Shown here: positions 17,128 through 27,034 of the stretch, one piece after another
How positions within the stretch are numbered: position 1 is the stretch's first letter
Layout of the letters: every line of letters begins with the position of its first letter
Source: JAAZKI01 sp012799905
GTDB taxonomy: Bacteria; Verrucomicrobiota; Lentisphaeria; Oligosphaerales; Oligosphaeraceae
Assembly: GCA_050949415.1 (NCBI GenBank)
Contig: JBMNFR010000009.1
Span: 372,001 to 436,000 of the forward strand
Length of the DNA: 64,000 nt
Direction: 5' to 3'
The notes under the pieces: model-generated
Database searches by the model: none
The model's input: the letters and a program-made list of their open reading frames with translations, nothing else
What the model was told of the DNA's origin: nothing
Position numbers and translations under genes: made by a program

Positions 17128-19365
17128 ATGTTGGACTTCCCCCAGGACAACGACGCTTTGCCGCTGGTCAATGACCAGGCGGAAGACTTTGTCCTGCCTG
17201 TCCTCCACACGGTGCGCGGCGAAATCCTCCGCCTAGTCTACAGCAATCCTGACAACCAGTACGCGGTCATCCGCCTGCGCACCGACGACTTGCAGGACGT
17301 CACCCTAGTCGGCATCATGCCCGGCGTCATGGAAGGACAAGACATCGAAGCCCAAGGCAATTGGGAAAACCACAAGGACCATGGCCGGCAATTCCGAGTG
17401 GCGACTTTCCGCGCTGTCCTGCCCACCACGGAAGATGGCATCCGCCGCTACCTGGCCTCCGGCATCCTGCCCGGCATCGGCGAAGTCTACGCTGATAAAA
17501 TCGTCAAAAAATTCGGTATTGACGCGATTCGGGTTCTGGACACCTGCTCGGATCGGCTGCTCGAAATCCCGGGCATCGGCAAAAAACGCATCACGGAAAT
17601 CCGCAAAGCCTGGCAAAAAAGCCATGCTGAGCGGGAAACGCTGATTTTTCTGCAGGGGCTGGGCCTGACTCCAGGGCTGTGCTCCAGGATCATCGCCAAA
17701 TACGCCGGCGGCGCTGCGGAAATCGTGCGCCGCAACCCGTATCGGCTGGCAGCAGAGGTGGACGGCATCGGCTTCCTCAGCGCTGACCGCATTGCCGCCA
17801 ATCTCGGCATTGCCGCAGACAGCCCGCTGCGTTTGTGCGCCGGCATGGTCTACGCCTTGGATGATTTCACCCAGCAGGGACATACCTGCTGCCCCAAGCC
17901 GACCTTGCTGGAGGCAGCGGAAAAACTCCTCCACGCACCCCTTGAAGCCCTGGAGAAAGGCCTGGAAATCGCCATCGCCGAAAACAAAATCATCCCCGAG
18001 CCAACTCTAACGCCGGAGCCAATGGTCATGCTCTACCCGCGGCGGCTCCGTCAGGCCGAAATAGACCTGGCTGGCCAGATCAATGCCCTGCTCTGGCATC
18101 GGTCGCAAGCCTGGCCAATGTCCGGCAACAGACTCGGCAATCTCTTTTTCCGCCTCAACGCCGCCCAGCAGCAAGCTGTTGAGTGGGCTTTTGCATACCC
18201 CTTGAGCATCGTCACCGGCGGCCCTGGCGTCGGCAAAACCACGGTCGTCAGCCAGATGGTCGTAGCGGCCACCGCCTTGAGAAAGAAAATCCTGCTGGCA
18301 GCGCCGACCGGCCGGGCTGCCAAACGGCTGTCCGAGGCGACCCAACTGGAGGCGGCGACCATCCACCGCCTGTTGAAATGGAATGTCGCTGCCAGAGCCT
18401 TTGAGCACGACCGCGACCACCCGCTGCGAGCCGATTTGCTGGTGATTGACGAGGTTTCCATGCTGGATACGCAGCTGGCCGCCAGCCTGTTCCAAGCCAT
18501 TGAGCCCGGCACCCACGTCGTCTTGGTGGGAGACAAAGACCAATTGCCGTCAGTCGGCCCGGGCGCTGTGCTGCACGACCTGATCGCCAGCCAACGCATC
18601 CCAGTGACCCACCTGACCGAAATCTACCGCCAGGCGGACGGCAGCCGCATCATCACCAATGCCCATGCCGTCAACCGAGGCCGAATGCCGGACCTCCGGC
18701 CGGTAGCCAACACCGTTAAAACCGACTTTTACTGGGTCGAACTCAATGACCCGGCGCGGGCGGCTGACATGATCGGACGATTGATTGCCGACCGCATCCC
18801 CAATGTGTACGGTTTCGATCCGTTCACCGAAGTGCAAGTCCTCTCACCAATGCGCAAAGGCGAATGCGGAACTATCGCCCTCAATGCCACACTGCAAGAA
18901 ATGCTCAACCCAGACCACCCGGCAAAAGAGTCCTTTACCATGGGCTCCAGGAGGTTCCGCACCGGTGACAAAGTCATGCAGACGGCTAATAATTACGACA
19001 AGGGCGTGTTCAACGGCGAATTGGGCCAAATCCTTTTCATTGACAACGAAACCAGGAAATTCACGGTACAGTTCGACGTTGGCGTCGTCTCCTACGAGCA
19101 GCACGAAGCCGACCAGCTGCTGTTGGCCTACGCTGTCACCGTCCATAAATCCCAGGGCAGCGAATTCCCCGCTGTCATCATCCCGGTTCTCACCCAGCAT
19201 TACGTCATGCTGCAACGCAATCTCCTGTACACCGGGATGACGCGTGCCAAGCAGCTGCTGATCCTGGTCGGCTCGCGCCGGGCCCTGGGCATCGCCATCC
19301 GCAACAACACACCTATGCTGCGCCAGACTAGGCTGACGCAGCGCTTGACCGTACCGGCTCAGTAA
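17128..19365 (+). CDS. recD2: RecD2-type SF1B DNA helicase
   Basis: A 745-aa 5'-3' DNA helicase of the RecD2 type, found in bacteria alone rather than as part of RecBCD, and linked to repair and replication-fork stability. The N-terminal region holds two helix-hairpin-helix motifs (LPGIGEVYADKIV; IPGIGKKRITEI). The motor has Walker A GGPGVGKTT near 365-373, Walker B LLVIDEVSMLD near 435-445, GDKDQLPSVGPG, and a C-terminal VHKSQGSEFP...YTGMTRAKQLL. The ATG at 17128 is preferred to the upstream frame start, because the extra 33 residues do not resemble the family and the promoter-like boxes overlap them. Confidence 0.93.
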   Translation: MLDFPQDNDALPLVNDQAEDFVLPVLHTVRGEILRLVYSNPDNQYAVIRLRTDDLQDVTLVGIMPGVMEGQDIEAQGNWENHKDHGRQFRVATFRAVLPTTEDGIRRYLASGILPGIGEVYADKIVKKFGIDAIRVLDTCSDRLLEIPGIGKKRITEIRKAWQKSHAERETLIFLQGLGLTPGLCSRIIAKYAGGAAEIVRRNPYRLAAEVDGIGFLSADRIAANLGIAADSPLRLCAGMVYALDDFTQQGHTCCPKPTLLEAAEKLLHAPLEALEKGLEIAIAENKIIPEPTLTPEPMVMLYPRRLRQAEIDLAGQINALLWHRSQAWPMSGNRLGNLFFRLNAAQQQAVEWAFAYPLSIVTGGPGVGKTTVVSQMVVAATALRKKILLAAPTGRAAKRLSEATQLEAATIHRLLKWNVAARAFEHDRDHPLRADLLVIDEVSMLDTQLAASLFQAIEPGTHVVLVGDKDQLPSVGPGAVLHDLIASQRIPVTHLTEIYRQADGSRIITNAHAVNRGRMPDLRPVANTVKTDFYWVELNDPARAADMIGRLIADRIPNVYGFDPFTEVQVLSPMRKGECGTIALNATLQEMLNPDHPAKESFTMGSRRFRTGDKVMQTANNYDKGVFNGELGQILFIDNETRKFTVQFDVGVVSYEQHEADQLLLAYAVTVHKSQGSEFPAVIIPVLTQHYVMLQRNLLYTGMTRAKQLLILVGSRRALGIAIRNNTPMLRQTRLTQRLTVPAQ

Positions 19366-19415
19366 ACCGGCCGATAGCCGCCTTCACCCAGCAACCCATT
19401 CACGAGGAGAAACGC

Positions 19416-20357
19416 ATGTCACGTCCCTGCATGATTGCCAGTCTCAGCGGTTCACGCACCATCCAGCATGATCTCAGCCAGCCTTTCCAAAAAGGCGTCG
19501 ACAAGATGATCGCCTTCTGGGAGGGCCAATTGGCGCCGGTTCTGCCCAACCGTCCCGACCTGATCGTCATCCCTGAAGCCAGCGACCGTTTTCTGAACAT
19601 TCCGGGGTCGCAACGCCAAGAGTACTACCGGGTTCGCAAGAACCAAGTCCGCGACTTCTGGTCCAAGGTGGCCCGGGACAACAACTGCCTGGTGGCTTAT
19701 TCCGCCTGCCGAGAATTGTCGGACGGGACGTGGCGCAACTCCACCCAGATCATCGACCGCAAAGGCGAAGTGGCCGGCATCTATAACAAAAATCACCTGG
19801 TCATTGAGGAAAACACCGTCCACGGCATCCTGTGCGGCAAAGACGCCCCGCTGATCAAAACCGACATCGGTACCATCGGCTGCGCTATCTGCTTTGACCT
19901 CAATTTCGAACCGATCCGGAAGAAATACGAAAAAAACCGCCCCGACCTGCTGGCCTTCTGCTCCATGTATCACGGCGGCTTAATGCAGAATTACTGGGCC
20001 TACGCCTGCCAGACTTACTTCGTCGGCGCCATCTGCGGCGACCAAAGCACGATCATCAATCCGCTCGGCGAACTAGTGGCCGCCAGCACCAACTACACGC
20101 CGTACGTGTGCGCCGAAATCAACCTCGACTGCCGCGTGGTGCACCTCGATTACAACGGCAAAAAATTGCGCGACCTGAAAAACAAATACCAGCGACAAGT
20201 CGTCATCACCGAACCAGGCCACCTCGGCTGCGTGCTGATCACGTCCTGGCACGAAGAACAATCGGCCATGGACATGATCCGCGAATTCGAAATCGAGACC
20301 TGGGATGACTACCAAAAACGCGCCCTGGCCCACCAGGCGACCTGCTGCGAGCCATAA
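19416..20357 (+). CDS. Carbon-nitrogen hydrolase (nitrilase superfamily)
   Basis: A 313-aa nitrilase-superfamily amidase. The Glu-Lys-Cys triad is intact: Glu54 in VIPEAS, Lys125 in YNKNHL and Cys159 in CAICFD. Family members hydrolyse C-N bonds of amides, carbamoyl groups or nitriles in the cytoplasm. The ribosome binding site CGAGGAGAA lies 5-7 nt before the ATG. It follows recD2 by 50 bp. The substrate is not predictable by eye. Confidence 0.9.
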   Translation: MSRPCMIASLSGSRTIQHDLSQPFQKGVDKMIAFWEGQLAPVLPNRPDLIVIPEASDRFLNIPGSQRQEYYRVRKNQVRDFWSKVARDNNCLVAYSACRELSDGTWRNSTQIIDRKGEVAGIYNKNHLVIEENTVHGILCGKDAPLIKTDIGTIGCAICFDLNFEPIRKKYEKNRPDLLAFCSMYHGGLMQNYWAYACQTYFVGAICGDQSTIINPLGELVAASTNYTPYVCAEINLDCRVVHLDYNGKKLRDLKNKYQRQVVITEPGHLGCVLITSWHEEQSAMDMIREFEIETWDDYQKRALAHQATCCEP

Positions 20358-20365
20358 AAACAAAA

Positions 20366-20406
20366 ACGCGCCTGGAGCCGACCAGCCAGCTCCAGGCGCG
20401 TGGTTA
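20366..20406 (-). terminator. Hairpin terminator between convergent genes
   Basis: A perfect 13-bp stem (ACGCGCCTGGAGC / GCTCCAGGCGCGT, 20366-20378 with 20389-20401). On the minus strand it is followed by TTTTGTTTTTATGG, so it best terminates leftward transcription arriving from the alcohol dehydrogenase side, though it also sits just after the plus-strand hydrolase stop. Confidence 0.7.
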
Positions 20407-20869
20407 CTTGCAACCTGCTTTTACGTAGAGGGTGTCCAAAATTGTTTTTAACCACGAAAGGCACGAAAAAGCACGAACTTTTTTAGAGTTGGGTGGTGTG
20501 CAGATTGTAACTATCCGCCAATTGTAACTATCCGCCAACTTCTTGTTTTTTTGTGAAAGATTTTCTTCAAGTCAACGCTGAGGCGACCTGAAGTGTTTCT
20601 CCACGCCATCCGGCTGTTCAGGCTGAATAGTCAAAAAAACGATAGGCCAAATCGCGAATCCGCATGCAATCCTATCCCGACGAACAACAACCATACACAA
20701 AAATTTCCGTATATTCCGTGTGTTCAGTGGTTACAACAACAACCCAAAAAACAAAAATTTCGTGTCCTTTCGTGTTTTTCGTGGTTTAAAAAAAATAGGT
20801 TGTGGACGGATAGTCCACCCTAAGTCTTTTCGTGTGGTTCGTGGTTAAAAAATCCTTTTTGGATGGGGT
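20402..20869. repeat. Left arm of a 240-bp inverted repeat with AACCACGAAA-type words
   Basis: No gene. The stretch 20581-20820 is an inverted, about 98% identical copy of 27097-27336; by eye four differences are seen in the core of some 220 bp. Around it are short words such as TTAACCACGAAAGGCACGAA (from about 20449) and its complement near 20830, and a direct repeat of ATTGTAACTATCCGCCAA at about 20505-20539. The arm ends in a small GTGGACGGATAGTCCAC palindrome. Confidence 0.85.
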
Positions 20870-21976
20870 CTACGCGGTCACGACCGCCTTGATGACTTTA
20901 CCGGCCTTTGCGTCTGCCATAGCCTGGTTGACGTCCTCCACGCGGTATTTGGCGACCATCTTAGCAAATAGCGGCTGCCATTCCGGGTGACGCGCCAGGA
21001 ATTCCAGATAGGTCAGGATGTCAGCCATTGTATATTGGCCGCTGCCAATGATTTGCAGCGCCTGGAACGTAATCAGCTGCGGCTCAATCGTGACTGCGCC
21101 GCTGTTCGAGTATTGCCCCGGCACGAAATAACGGCCGCGCTTGCGCAACAGCTGGAGTCCCAGCGGGAAAGCGTCTGGCGCGCCGCTGGTTTCGATCACC
21201 ACGTCAGCGCCGTCGGCATCGGTCATTCGGCTCAATTCGCGCTTGATCGCCTCGGCATCAGCCTTGCGATAGTCCAGGAACAGCTCCGGCTTCCAGGCTT
21301 GCATCAATTCCAAGCGCAACGGATTAGCAGCCGAGCCAATCACCACCACCCGGCAGTCATGCGCCTTGGCCCAGGCCAGGGCAAACAGCCCAAGCGGCCC
21401 GTTGCCCTGGACAACCACCAACTCGCCAGCCTTGAGGCCGCCGCCATACGCGCACGACCTGATCACGGTCGGGCCGCCGCAGGGAACAGCAGCCGTGGCA
21501 AACACGTCAACACCATCTGGCAACCGCACCAAATTCTGCGCTGGCGAATACAGATATTCAGCCAGGCCGCCAAAAAAGTGCGGCGCTTCCTCGACATTCT
21601 GGGTGTAGGTCACGCCGAACGCCATGCAGCTGGCTGTTTCTCCGCGCCGGCAATTGAAGCAAACGCCGCAGGGAATAGCGACACAGGCAATCACCTGGTC
21701 GCCTTTAGCTAAAGCATGGCCAAGGCCATCTTGGGTGACGCCGGCGCCGATGGCGTCGACCTTGCCCAGGAATTCATGGCCGATGATCAGAGGAAAATCC
21801 GGCATGCCCAGGCGTCCATCATGGATATGCACGTCCGTGCCGCAGATGCCGCTAGCCGTCAAACTCAAGCCAACGCTCCCAGCCGCCGGAGCGCTGACTG
21901 GATATGATTTGACCGTGAATGGCTTGCCCGCCCCATGAAAAATCGCTGCTTTGCGCTTGCCTGTCGTCATCTTCAT
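20870..21976 (-). CDS. Zinc-dependent alcohol dehydrogenase (MDR family)
   Basis: A 368-aa medium-chain dehydrogenase/reductase. Catalytic zinc ligands: Cys45 (GICGTDVH) and His67-Glu68 (IGHEF). Four cysteines for the structural zinc are at 103, 106, 109 and 117. The nucleotide-binding region is LVVVQGNGPLGLFALAWAK. Such enzymes oxidise polyols, threonine or similar secondary alcohols with NAD(P). The start ATGAAGATG is chosen because AGAAGGGACG precedes it; the frame continues 11 codons upstream without support. It follows the TIM-barrel gene by about 50 bp on the same strand, suggesting an operon for catabolism of a sugar or polyol. Confidence 0.9.
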   Translation of the reverse strand: MKMTTGKRKAAIFHGAGKPFTVKSYPVSAPAAGSVGLSLTASGICGTDVHIHDGRLGMPDFPLIIGHEFLGKVDAIGAGVTQDGLGHALAKGDQVIACVAIPCGVCFNCRRGETASCMAFGVTYTQNVEEAPHFFGGLAEYLYSPAQNLVRLPDGVDVFATAAVPCGGPTVIRSCAYGGGLKAGELVVVQGNGPLGLFALAWAKAHDCRVVVIGSAANPLRLELMQAWKPELFLDYRKADAEAIKRELSRMTDADGADVVIETSGAPDAFPLGLQLLRKRGRYFVPGQYSNSGAVTIEPQLITFQALQIIGSGQYTMADILTYLEFLARHPEWQPLFAKMVAKYRVEDVNQAMADAKAGKVIKAVVTA

Positions 21977-22029
21977 CGTCCCTTCTGATGGTCGCCATTG
22001 CGGCGACATTCATTCAACTTGATTACGCC

Positions 22030-22869
22030 TCACAAAGTCCGCAGGAATTCAATGGCGCGGGTGATGTCGCCGACCGGGTCTTCGCCGACTTCGCGCTCAA
22101 TGGCGTAATAGCCGTCATAGCCGACTTCACGGAGATTGGCGACGTATTTCGGCCAGTCAATCCACCCTTCGCCGAGCGGCACTTCCTTGCGGCCAATGTC
22201 AGGAAATACTTTTGCATCCTTGGCATGAGTGTGGATGATGTGCTTGCCAAAGACTTTCACACCCTCGACCGGCTTGTATTCGGCAAACGCCTTTTCCCGG
22301 TCGTAGACGCCGCCATTCATGGTCTGGTAGCGAGCCGGCCACAAAATCAAGTTGGCAGGATCGTAATTGACCTTCAGCGCCGGGCTCTTCACGTCGTCAA
22401 TCATCTCCATGAATACTTCCGGCGGCTCCGGGCCGGTCTCCACCGCCAGGCGAGCGCCGACCTTTTCGCCATGACGACATATCTGGCCAAAGGAATCAAC
22501 GAAACGCGCCCACTTCGGATCGTCCCGCGTATGCGGAATAATGCCGCAATGGCCCTGCCAAATGCCGCACTCAAGGTCAGCCGCGAATTCCAGCAGCTTC
22601 TTCCCTTCCTCAATATGCTTCTCAAGATTCTCGGGCTCACCGAGGTCGACCTGGCCGCCCCAGGCGCAAATCGCTGAAATCTCCAAGCCCATGTCCTTGA
22701 CGCGCTGCACCAATTGACGACGCGCCGCTAAGTCCATTTCCCCAGGGGTGAAACCCTTGACGCAAGCCAAGTGCACGCCCGGAACACCCATGCGAGCCGC
22801 AAACTCCATGCCCTCATAAATGCCCATCCGCAGATTGTGCACCATAATCGCTATCTTCAAACCAGCCAT
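22030..22869 (-). CDS. Sugar phosphate isomerase/epimerase-like TIM-barrel protein
   Basis: A 279-aa AP-endonuclease-2/xylose-isomerase-like TIM barrel. It has the typical metal-binding elements: AVETGPEP (Glu), NYDPANL (Asp), HTHAKDAK (His) and a C-terminal YYAIEREVGE (Glu). The family isomerises or epimerises sugars or keto-sugars using a divalent metal. The start MAGLKIA is preferred since AAAGG is 6 nt before it; two ATGs further upstream remain possible. It probably lies in an operon with the downstream zinc alcohol dehydrogenase, which could oxidise the same substrate. Confidence 0.85.
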   Translation of the reverse strand: MAGLKIAIMVHNLRMGIYEGMEFAARMGVPGVHLACVKGFTPGEMDLAARRQLVQRVKDMGLEISAICAWGGQVDLGEPENLEKHIEEGKKLLEFAADLECGIWQGHCGIIPHTRDDPKWARFVDSFGQICRHGEKVGARLAVETGPEPPEVFMEMIDDVKSPALKVNYDPANLILWPARYQTMNGGVYDREKAFAEYKPVEGVKVFGKHIIHTHAKDAKVFPDIGRKEVPLGEGWIDWPKYVANLREVGYDGYYAIEREVGEDPVGDITRAIEFLRTL

Positions 22870-23145
22870 TGTCATCCTTTCCTTTGACCTGTTTTCTCTC
22901 AACTACTAGACAACCAAACGTCGGTCGTAAACCGACTATCCATATATCAAACTTAACCCGCTTCCGACAAAAGTAAATCGCCAGCAAGATAAAAAAACGG
23001 CTTTTGCAACCAGTAGTCGTCATGTTCAACACCGACTGACTTTTCATTTTCATTATTTCGGATATATTTAATCAATTGCTGTTTCTTTTTTTCATACTTC
23101 CGGGGACACTCTCATTCTCCGCGGCGAATCAACCACGGGAACACT

Positions 23146-24369
23146 ATGTCGAGCCAACTGAAAATCTGTCACGTCATCACCAGGATGATTATCGGCGGCG
23201 CCCAGGAAAACACCCTCTACACCTGCCAAGGGCACCTGGAGAGAGGGCATAAAGTCACCCTGGTGACCGGCCCGTCCGAAGGCGCGGAAGGGAGTCTCCT
23301 CAAGCAAACCTGCCCGCCTGGCCTGGAAATCATCGAAATACCGTCTCTGTGCCGCAATCTCAATCCGCTGCAAGACTGGAAGGCGTACAAAGAGTTGCGA
23401 CAACTCTTTCAGACCCGCTACTTCGACGTGGTGCACACCCATTCCTCCAAAGCCGGCATCTTAGGTCGGCTGGCGGCGTGGAAAGCGTCCGTGCCGCTAG
23501 TCGTCCACACCGTTCATGGGCAGCCCTTCTTCCCGTATCAATTCTTCCTGAAAAACTGGTTCTACATCGCAGCTGAACGCTATGCGGCCAAGCACTGCGA
23601 TAAAATCTTCGCTGTCGCCCAGGCGATGATCGACCAATGCGTCCGCGCCAAAGTCGCGCCTCGCAGCAAATACAAGGTCGTCTACAGCGGCATGGACTTG
23701 GAGGCGTTCATTGAGGCGCAGCCCGAACCGGAACTGATGCAGCAACTCGGCATCACGGAAAAAAACCTGGTGGTGGGAAAAATCGCCCGCCTGTTTGACC
23801 TAAAAGGCCATGACGTACTGCTGGAAGCGGCGCCGAAAATCATCGCCTCGGTACCGGAAGTGAAATTCCTTCTCGTCGGCGACGGCCCATTGCGCGCCAA
23901 GATAGAAAAAAAGGCCGCTGACCTCAAAATCACCGACCATATCATCTTTGCCGGGCTGGTGCCGCCAGCGGAAGTCTGCCGCTACACCGCCCTGATGCAT
24001 GTCCTGGCCCACTTGTCGCTCCGGGAAGGACTGCCCAGGACCGCCGTCCAAGCGCTAGCCTCTGGCGTGCCTGTCGTAGCCTATCCACTCGACGGCACCC
24101 CCGAAGTGGTCATCAATGGCCTGAGCGGATACCTGTGCGAACCAAAACAACCGGACAAAGTCGCCGACGCCGTCATCCGACTATTGAGAAATCCGAAGCG
24201 ACGCGTGAAAATGGGCGAATACGGTCGCCAGGAAGTGCAGAAGAAATTCTCTTGGCGACTAATGTCAAACATCTTGGAAATAGAATACATCGAGGGTCTG
24301 GAACGGAAGAAAGCCGCCACCGATTCCTCCCTGGAGCCAGTCAACAAAACAGTGCGGACCAACCGCTGA
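23146..24369 (+). CDS. Glycosyltransferase family 4 protein
   Basis: A 407-aa GT-B glycosyltransferase. The N-terminal domain starts KICHVITRMIIGGAQENTL, a common GT4 acceptor-domain opening, and contains DVVHTHSSKAGILGRLAA. The donor domain has VGKIARLFDLKGHDVLLEA, LVGDGPL, and the EX7E-type region in SLREGLPRTAVQALASGVPVVAY. It retains configuration while moving a sugar from a nucleotide donor to a surface glycan or lipid. It is divergent from the TIM-barrel gene, with an A/T-rich shared promoter region (about 22,900-23,140), and 73 bp ahead of leuS. Donor and acceptor are unknown. Confidence 0.9.
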   Translation: MSSQLKICHVITRMIIGGAQENTLYTCQGHLERGHKVTLVTGPSEGAEGSLLKQTCPPGLEIIEIPSLCRNLNPLQDWKAYKELRQLFQTRYFDVVHTHSSKAGILGRLAAWKASVPLVVHTVHGQPFFPYQFFLKNWFYIAAERYAAKHCDKIFAVAQAMIDQCVRAKVAPRSKYKVVYSGMDLEAFIEAQPEPELMQQLGITEKNLVVGKIARLFDLKGHDVLLEAAPKIIASVPEVKFLLVGDGPLRAKIEKKAADLKITDHIIFAGLVPPAEVCRYTALMHVLAHLSLREGLPRTAVQALASGVPVVAYPLDGTPEVVINGLSGYLCEPKQPDKVADAVIRLLRNPKRRVKMGEYGRQEVQKKFSWRLMSNILEIEYIEGLERKKAATDSSLEPVNKTVRTNR

Positions 24370-24442
24370 GCACGACAAATCAAACCAGCATTACCGCAGC
24401 AGCCGCACGGTCGGCTGCACATCAACCATAAGGATTCCTTTC

Positions 24443-27034
24443 ATGCCCGAACCAGCCCATATCTACAACCCTGCCGCCATCGAAGCAAAATGGCAACGCT
24501 TCTGGAAGCAGAACAAAACTTTCAAGGCCATCGACTGCGACTACACACGCCCGAAACTGTACGTGCTTGACATGTTCCCCTACCCGTCCGGCGCAGGATT
24601 GCATGTCGGACACCCGGAAGGCTATACCGCGTCTGACATCTGGTGCCGCTATAAACGCATGCTCGGCTACAATGTCCTCCACGCCATGGGCTGGGATGCC
24701 TTTGGACTGCCTGCCGAACAATACGCTGTCAAGACCGGAACCCACCCGGCCGTCACTACCGCCAAAAATATCAGCATCTTCAAAAAACAACTTGAGGCTT
24801 TCGGCTTCTCCTTTGACTGGGATCGGGAAATCAACACCACCGACCCGAAATACTACAAGTGGACTCAGTGGATTTTCTCCCAGCTCTACAAGAAGGGCCT
24901 TGCCTACGAATCCTACGAGCCGGTCAACTGGTGCCCGGAACTGGGCACAGTGCTCGCTAACGAAGAAGTCATCAACGGACGCTCGGAAGTCGGCAACTAC
25001 CCGGTGATCCGCAAGCCAGTCCGCCAATGGGTGCTCAAAATCACCGCCTATGCAGAAGAACTCCTGGCCGGCATTGACGACCTCGACTGGCCTGAAGGCA
25101 CCAAAGAAATGCAGAGAAACTGGATCGGCAAGTCGACCGGCGCGGAAGTCGACTTCCAGGTTCAGGGCGGCACAGACACCATCCGGGTCTATACGACCCG
25201 GCCAGACACGCTGTTCGGGGCGACCTACATGGTCTTGGCGCCGGAACATCCGCTCGTCGCCAAGTTGACAACGCCTGACCGGCGCGCCGCTGTGCAAGCG
25301 TATATTGACGAGGCCAGCAGCAAATCTGACCTCGACCGCACCGAACTCAACAAGGACAAAACCGGCGAATTCATCGGCGCCTACGCCATCAACCCGGTCA
25401 ATCAGCAACCCATTCCAATCTGGATTTCAGACTATGTCCTCATCAGCTACGGCACCGGCGCTATTATGGCCGTGCCGGCGCACGACACCCGCGACTTTGA
25501 ATTCGCCACTAAATTCAACCTGCCGGTCATCTGCATCATGCGGCCAGACCCCAAGGCCTGCGCTGCAGCCGGGGTTGACCCGGAAGAAGTGATGGCCGGA
25601 AAAGCCTGCTGGGTCGAGGACGGCGAAATGATGAATTCCAGCAACGACGAAGTCTCCCTGAATGGCCTGCACATGACTGAGGCCAAGCAGCGCATTACCG
25701 AGTGGCTGCACGCCAAGGGCATCGGCGAGCCGACCGTCAACTTCAAGCTGCGCGACTGGCTGTTTTCACGCCAGCGCTATTGGGGCGAGCCCTTCCCACT
25801 GGTCCACATGGAAGACGGCACCGTAAAACTGGTGTCAGAGGAAGAACTGCCGGTGATACTGCCGGAGATGGAAAACTACAAGCCAACCGAAGACGGCGAG
25901 CCGCCCTTGGCGCGCGCCACCGAATGGCTTGACTATACCGACCCGGTCACAGGCGCCAAAGGCAAGCGCGAAACCAACACCATGCCGCAATGGGCCGGCT
26001 CCTGCTGGTACTACCTGCGCTATATCGACCCGCATAACGACGAGGTCGGCTGGGACCCGGAAAAAGAAAAATACTGGATGCCGGTCGACCTCTATATCGG
26101 CGGCGCCGAACACGCAGTTCTGCATCTGCTCTATTCACGCTTCTGGCATAAGGTGCTCTATGACCTCGGCTATGTCACCCACCCAGAGCCATGGAAACGA
26201 CTGATCCACCAGGGGATGATCCTAGGCATCTCTTATAAAGACCAGCGCGGCGTCCTCGTGCCCAACGACCAAGTCGTGGAAAAAGACAAGAAATTCTTCC
26301 ACAAAGAAACCGGCGAGGAGCTGACCATGCTCCCGGCTAAAATGTCAAAGTCGCTCAAAAACGTCGTCAATCCCGATGACATCATCAAAAAATACGGCGC
26401 TGACAGTTTCCGCCTGTACGAAATGTTCATGGGGCCGCTCGAAGAAGTCAAGCCCTGGAACACCGAAGGCGTCGAAGGCGTCTATCGCTTCCTTAACAAG
26501 GTCTGGAGAATGATTATCGACGTGGACACCGGCGCCCTGGCGTCCGAAGTGAGTGACGCGCCGATGTCCCGAGAAGCAGAAAGAATCCTGCATCAGACCA
26601 TTAAAAAAGTCAGCGAGGACATCGAGAGCCTGGACTACAACACCGCCATCAGCCAGCTGATGATTTTCGTCAACGAATTCAGCCGAATGCCGCAGCGGAA
26701 CAAAACAGCGCTGGAGACATTTGTGCTGCTGCTCAGCCCACTGGCGCCGCATATCGCCGAGGAACTCTGGCAACGCCTCGGGCATCCCGACACGCTGGCA
26801 TACCATCCATGGCCCAAATTCGACCCGGCCAAACTCACCGTGGATGAAGTCGAAATCCTCGTGCAAATCAACGGCAAGCCACGCGCTCGCATCAAGGCCC
26901 CGGCCAGCGCTGATGCTGACGCACTGTGCGCCCTGGCACTGGCGGACGAAACCGTGCAAGCACAAACCGCCGGCAAAACTATAGTCAAATCCATTGGCGT
27001 GCCCGGCCGTCTGGTCAACCTGGTCGTGAAATAA
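24443..27034 (+). CDS. leuS: Leucyl-tRNA synthetase
   Basis: An 863-aa class I aminoacyl-tRNA synthetase that charges tRNA-Leu. The HIGH signature reads HVGH (54-57, in GLHVGHPEGYTASD) and KMSKS is at 633-637 (AKMSKSLKN). The connective editing domain (TRPDTLFGATYMVLAPEHPL) and the C-terminal anticodon-binding region are present; length is usual for bacteria. The ribosome binding site AAGGA is 9 nt upstream. It may be co-transcribed with the glycosyltransferase. This essential gene is the last one inside the segment bounded by the 240-bp inverted repeat. Confidence 0.98.
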   Translation: MPEPAHIYNPAAIEAKWQRFWKQNKTFKAIDCDYTRPKLYVLDMFPYPSGAGLHVGHPEGYTASDIWCRYKRMLGYNVLHAMGWDAFGLPAEQYAVKTGTHPAVTTAKNISIFKKQLEAFGFSFDWDREINTTDPKYYKWTQWIFSQLYKKGLAYESYEPVNWCPELGTVLANEEVINGRSEVGNYPVIRKPVRQWVLKITAYAEELLAGIDDLDWPEGTKEMQRNWIGKSTGAEVDFQVQGGTDTIRVYTTRPDTLFGATYMVLAPEHPLVAKLTTPDRRAAVQAYIDEASSKSDLDRTELNKDKTGEFIGAYAINPVNQQPIPIWISDYVLISYGTGAIMAVPAHDTRDFEFATKFNLPVICIMRPDPKACAAAGVDPEEVMAGKACWVEDGEMMNSSNDEVSLNGLHMTEAKQRITEWLHAKGIGEPTVNFKLRDWLFSRQRYWGEPFPLVHMEDGTVKLVSEEELPVILPEMENYKPTEDGEPPLARATEWLDYTDPVTGAKGKRETNTMPQWAGSCWYYLRYIDPHNDEVGWDPEKEKYWMPVDLYIGGAEHAVLHLLYSRFWHKVLYDLGYVTHPEPWKRLIHQGMILGISYKDQRGVLVPNDQVVEKDKKFFHKETGEELTMLPAKMSKSLKNVVNPDDIIKKYGADSFRLYEMFMGPLEEVKPWNTEGVEGVYRFLNKVWRMIIDVDTGALASEVSDAPMSREAERILHQTIKKVSEDIESLDYNTAISQLMIFVNEFSRMPQRNKTALETFVLLLSPLAPHIAEELWQRLGHPDTLAYHPWPKFDPAKLTVDEVEILVQINGKPRARIKAPASADADALCALALADETVQAQTAGKTIVKSIGVPGRLVNLVVK

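Noticed and set aside
20593..20823. 76-codon open frame in the left inverted-repeat arm
   Set aside because: Encoded by the repeat itself, with no ribosome binding site and low complexity at the nucleotide level.
24400..24430. Terminator between the glycosyltransferase and leuS
   Set aside because: GCAGCCG/CGGCTGC can pair, but no T tract follows, so read-through into leuS is likely.
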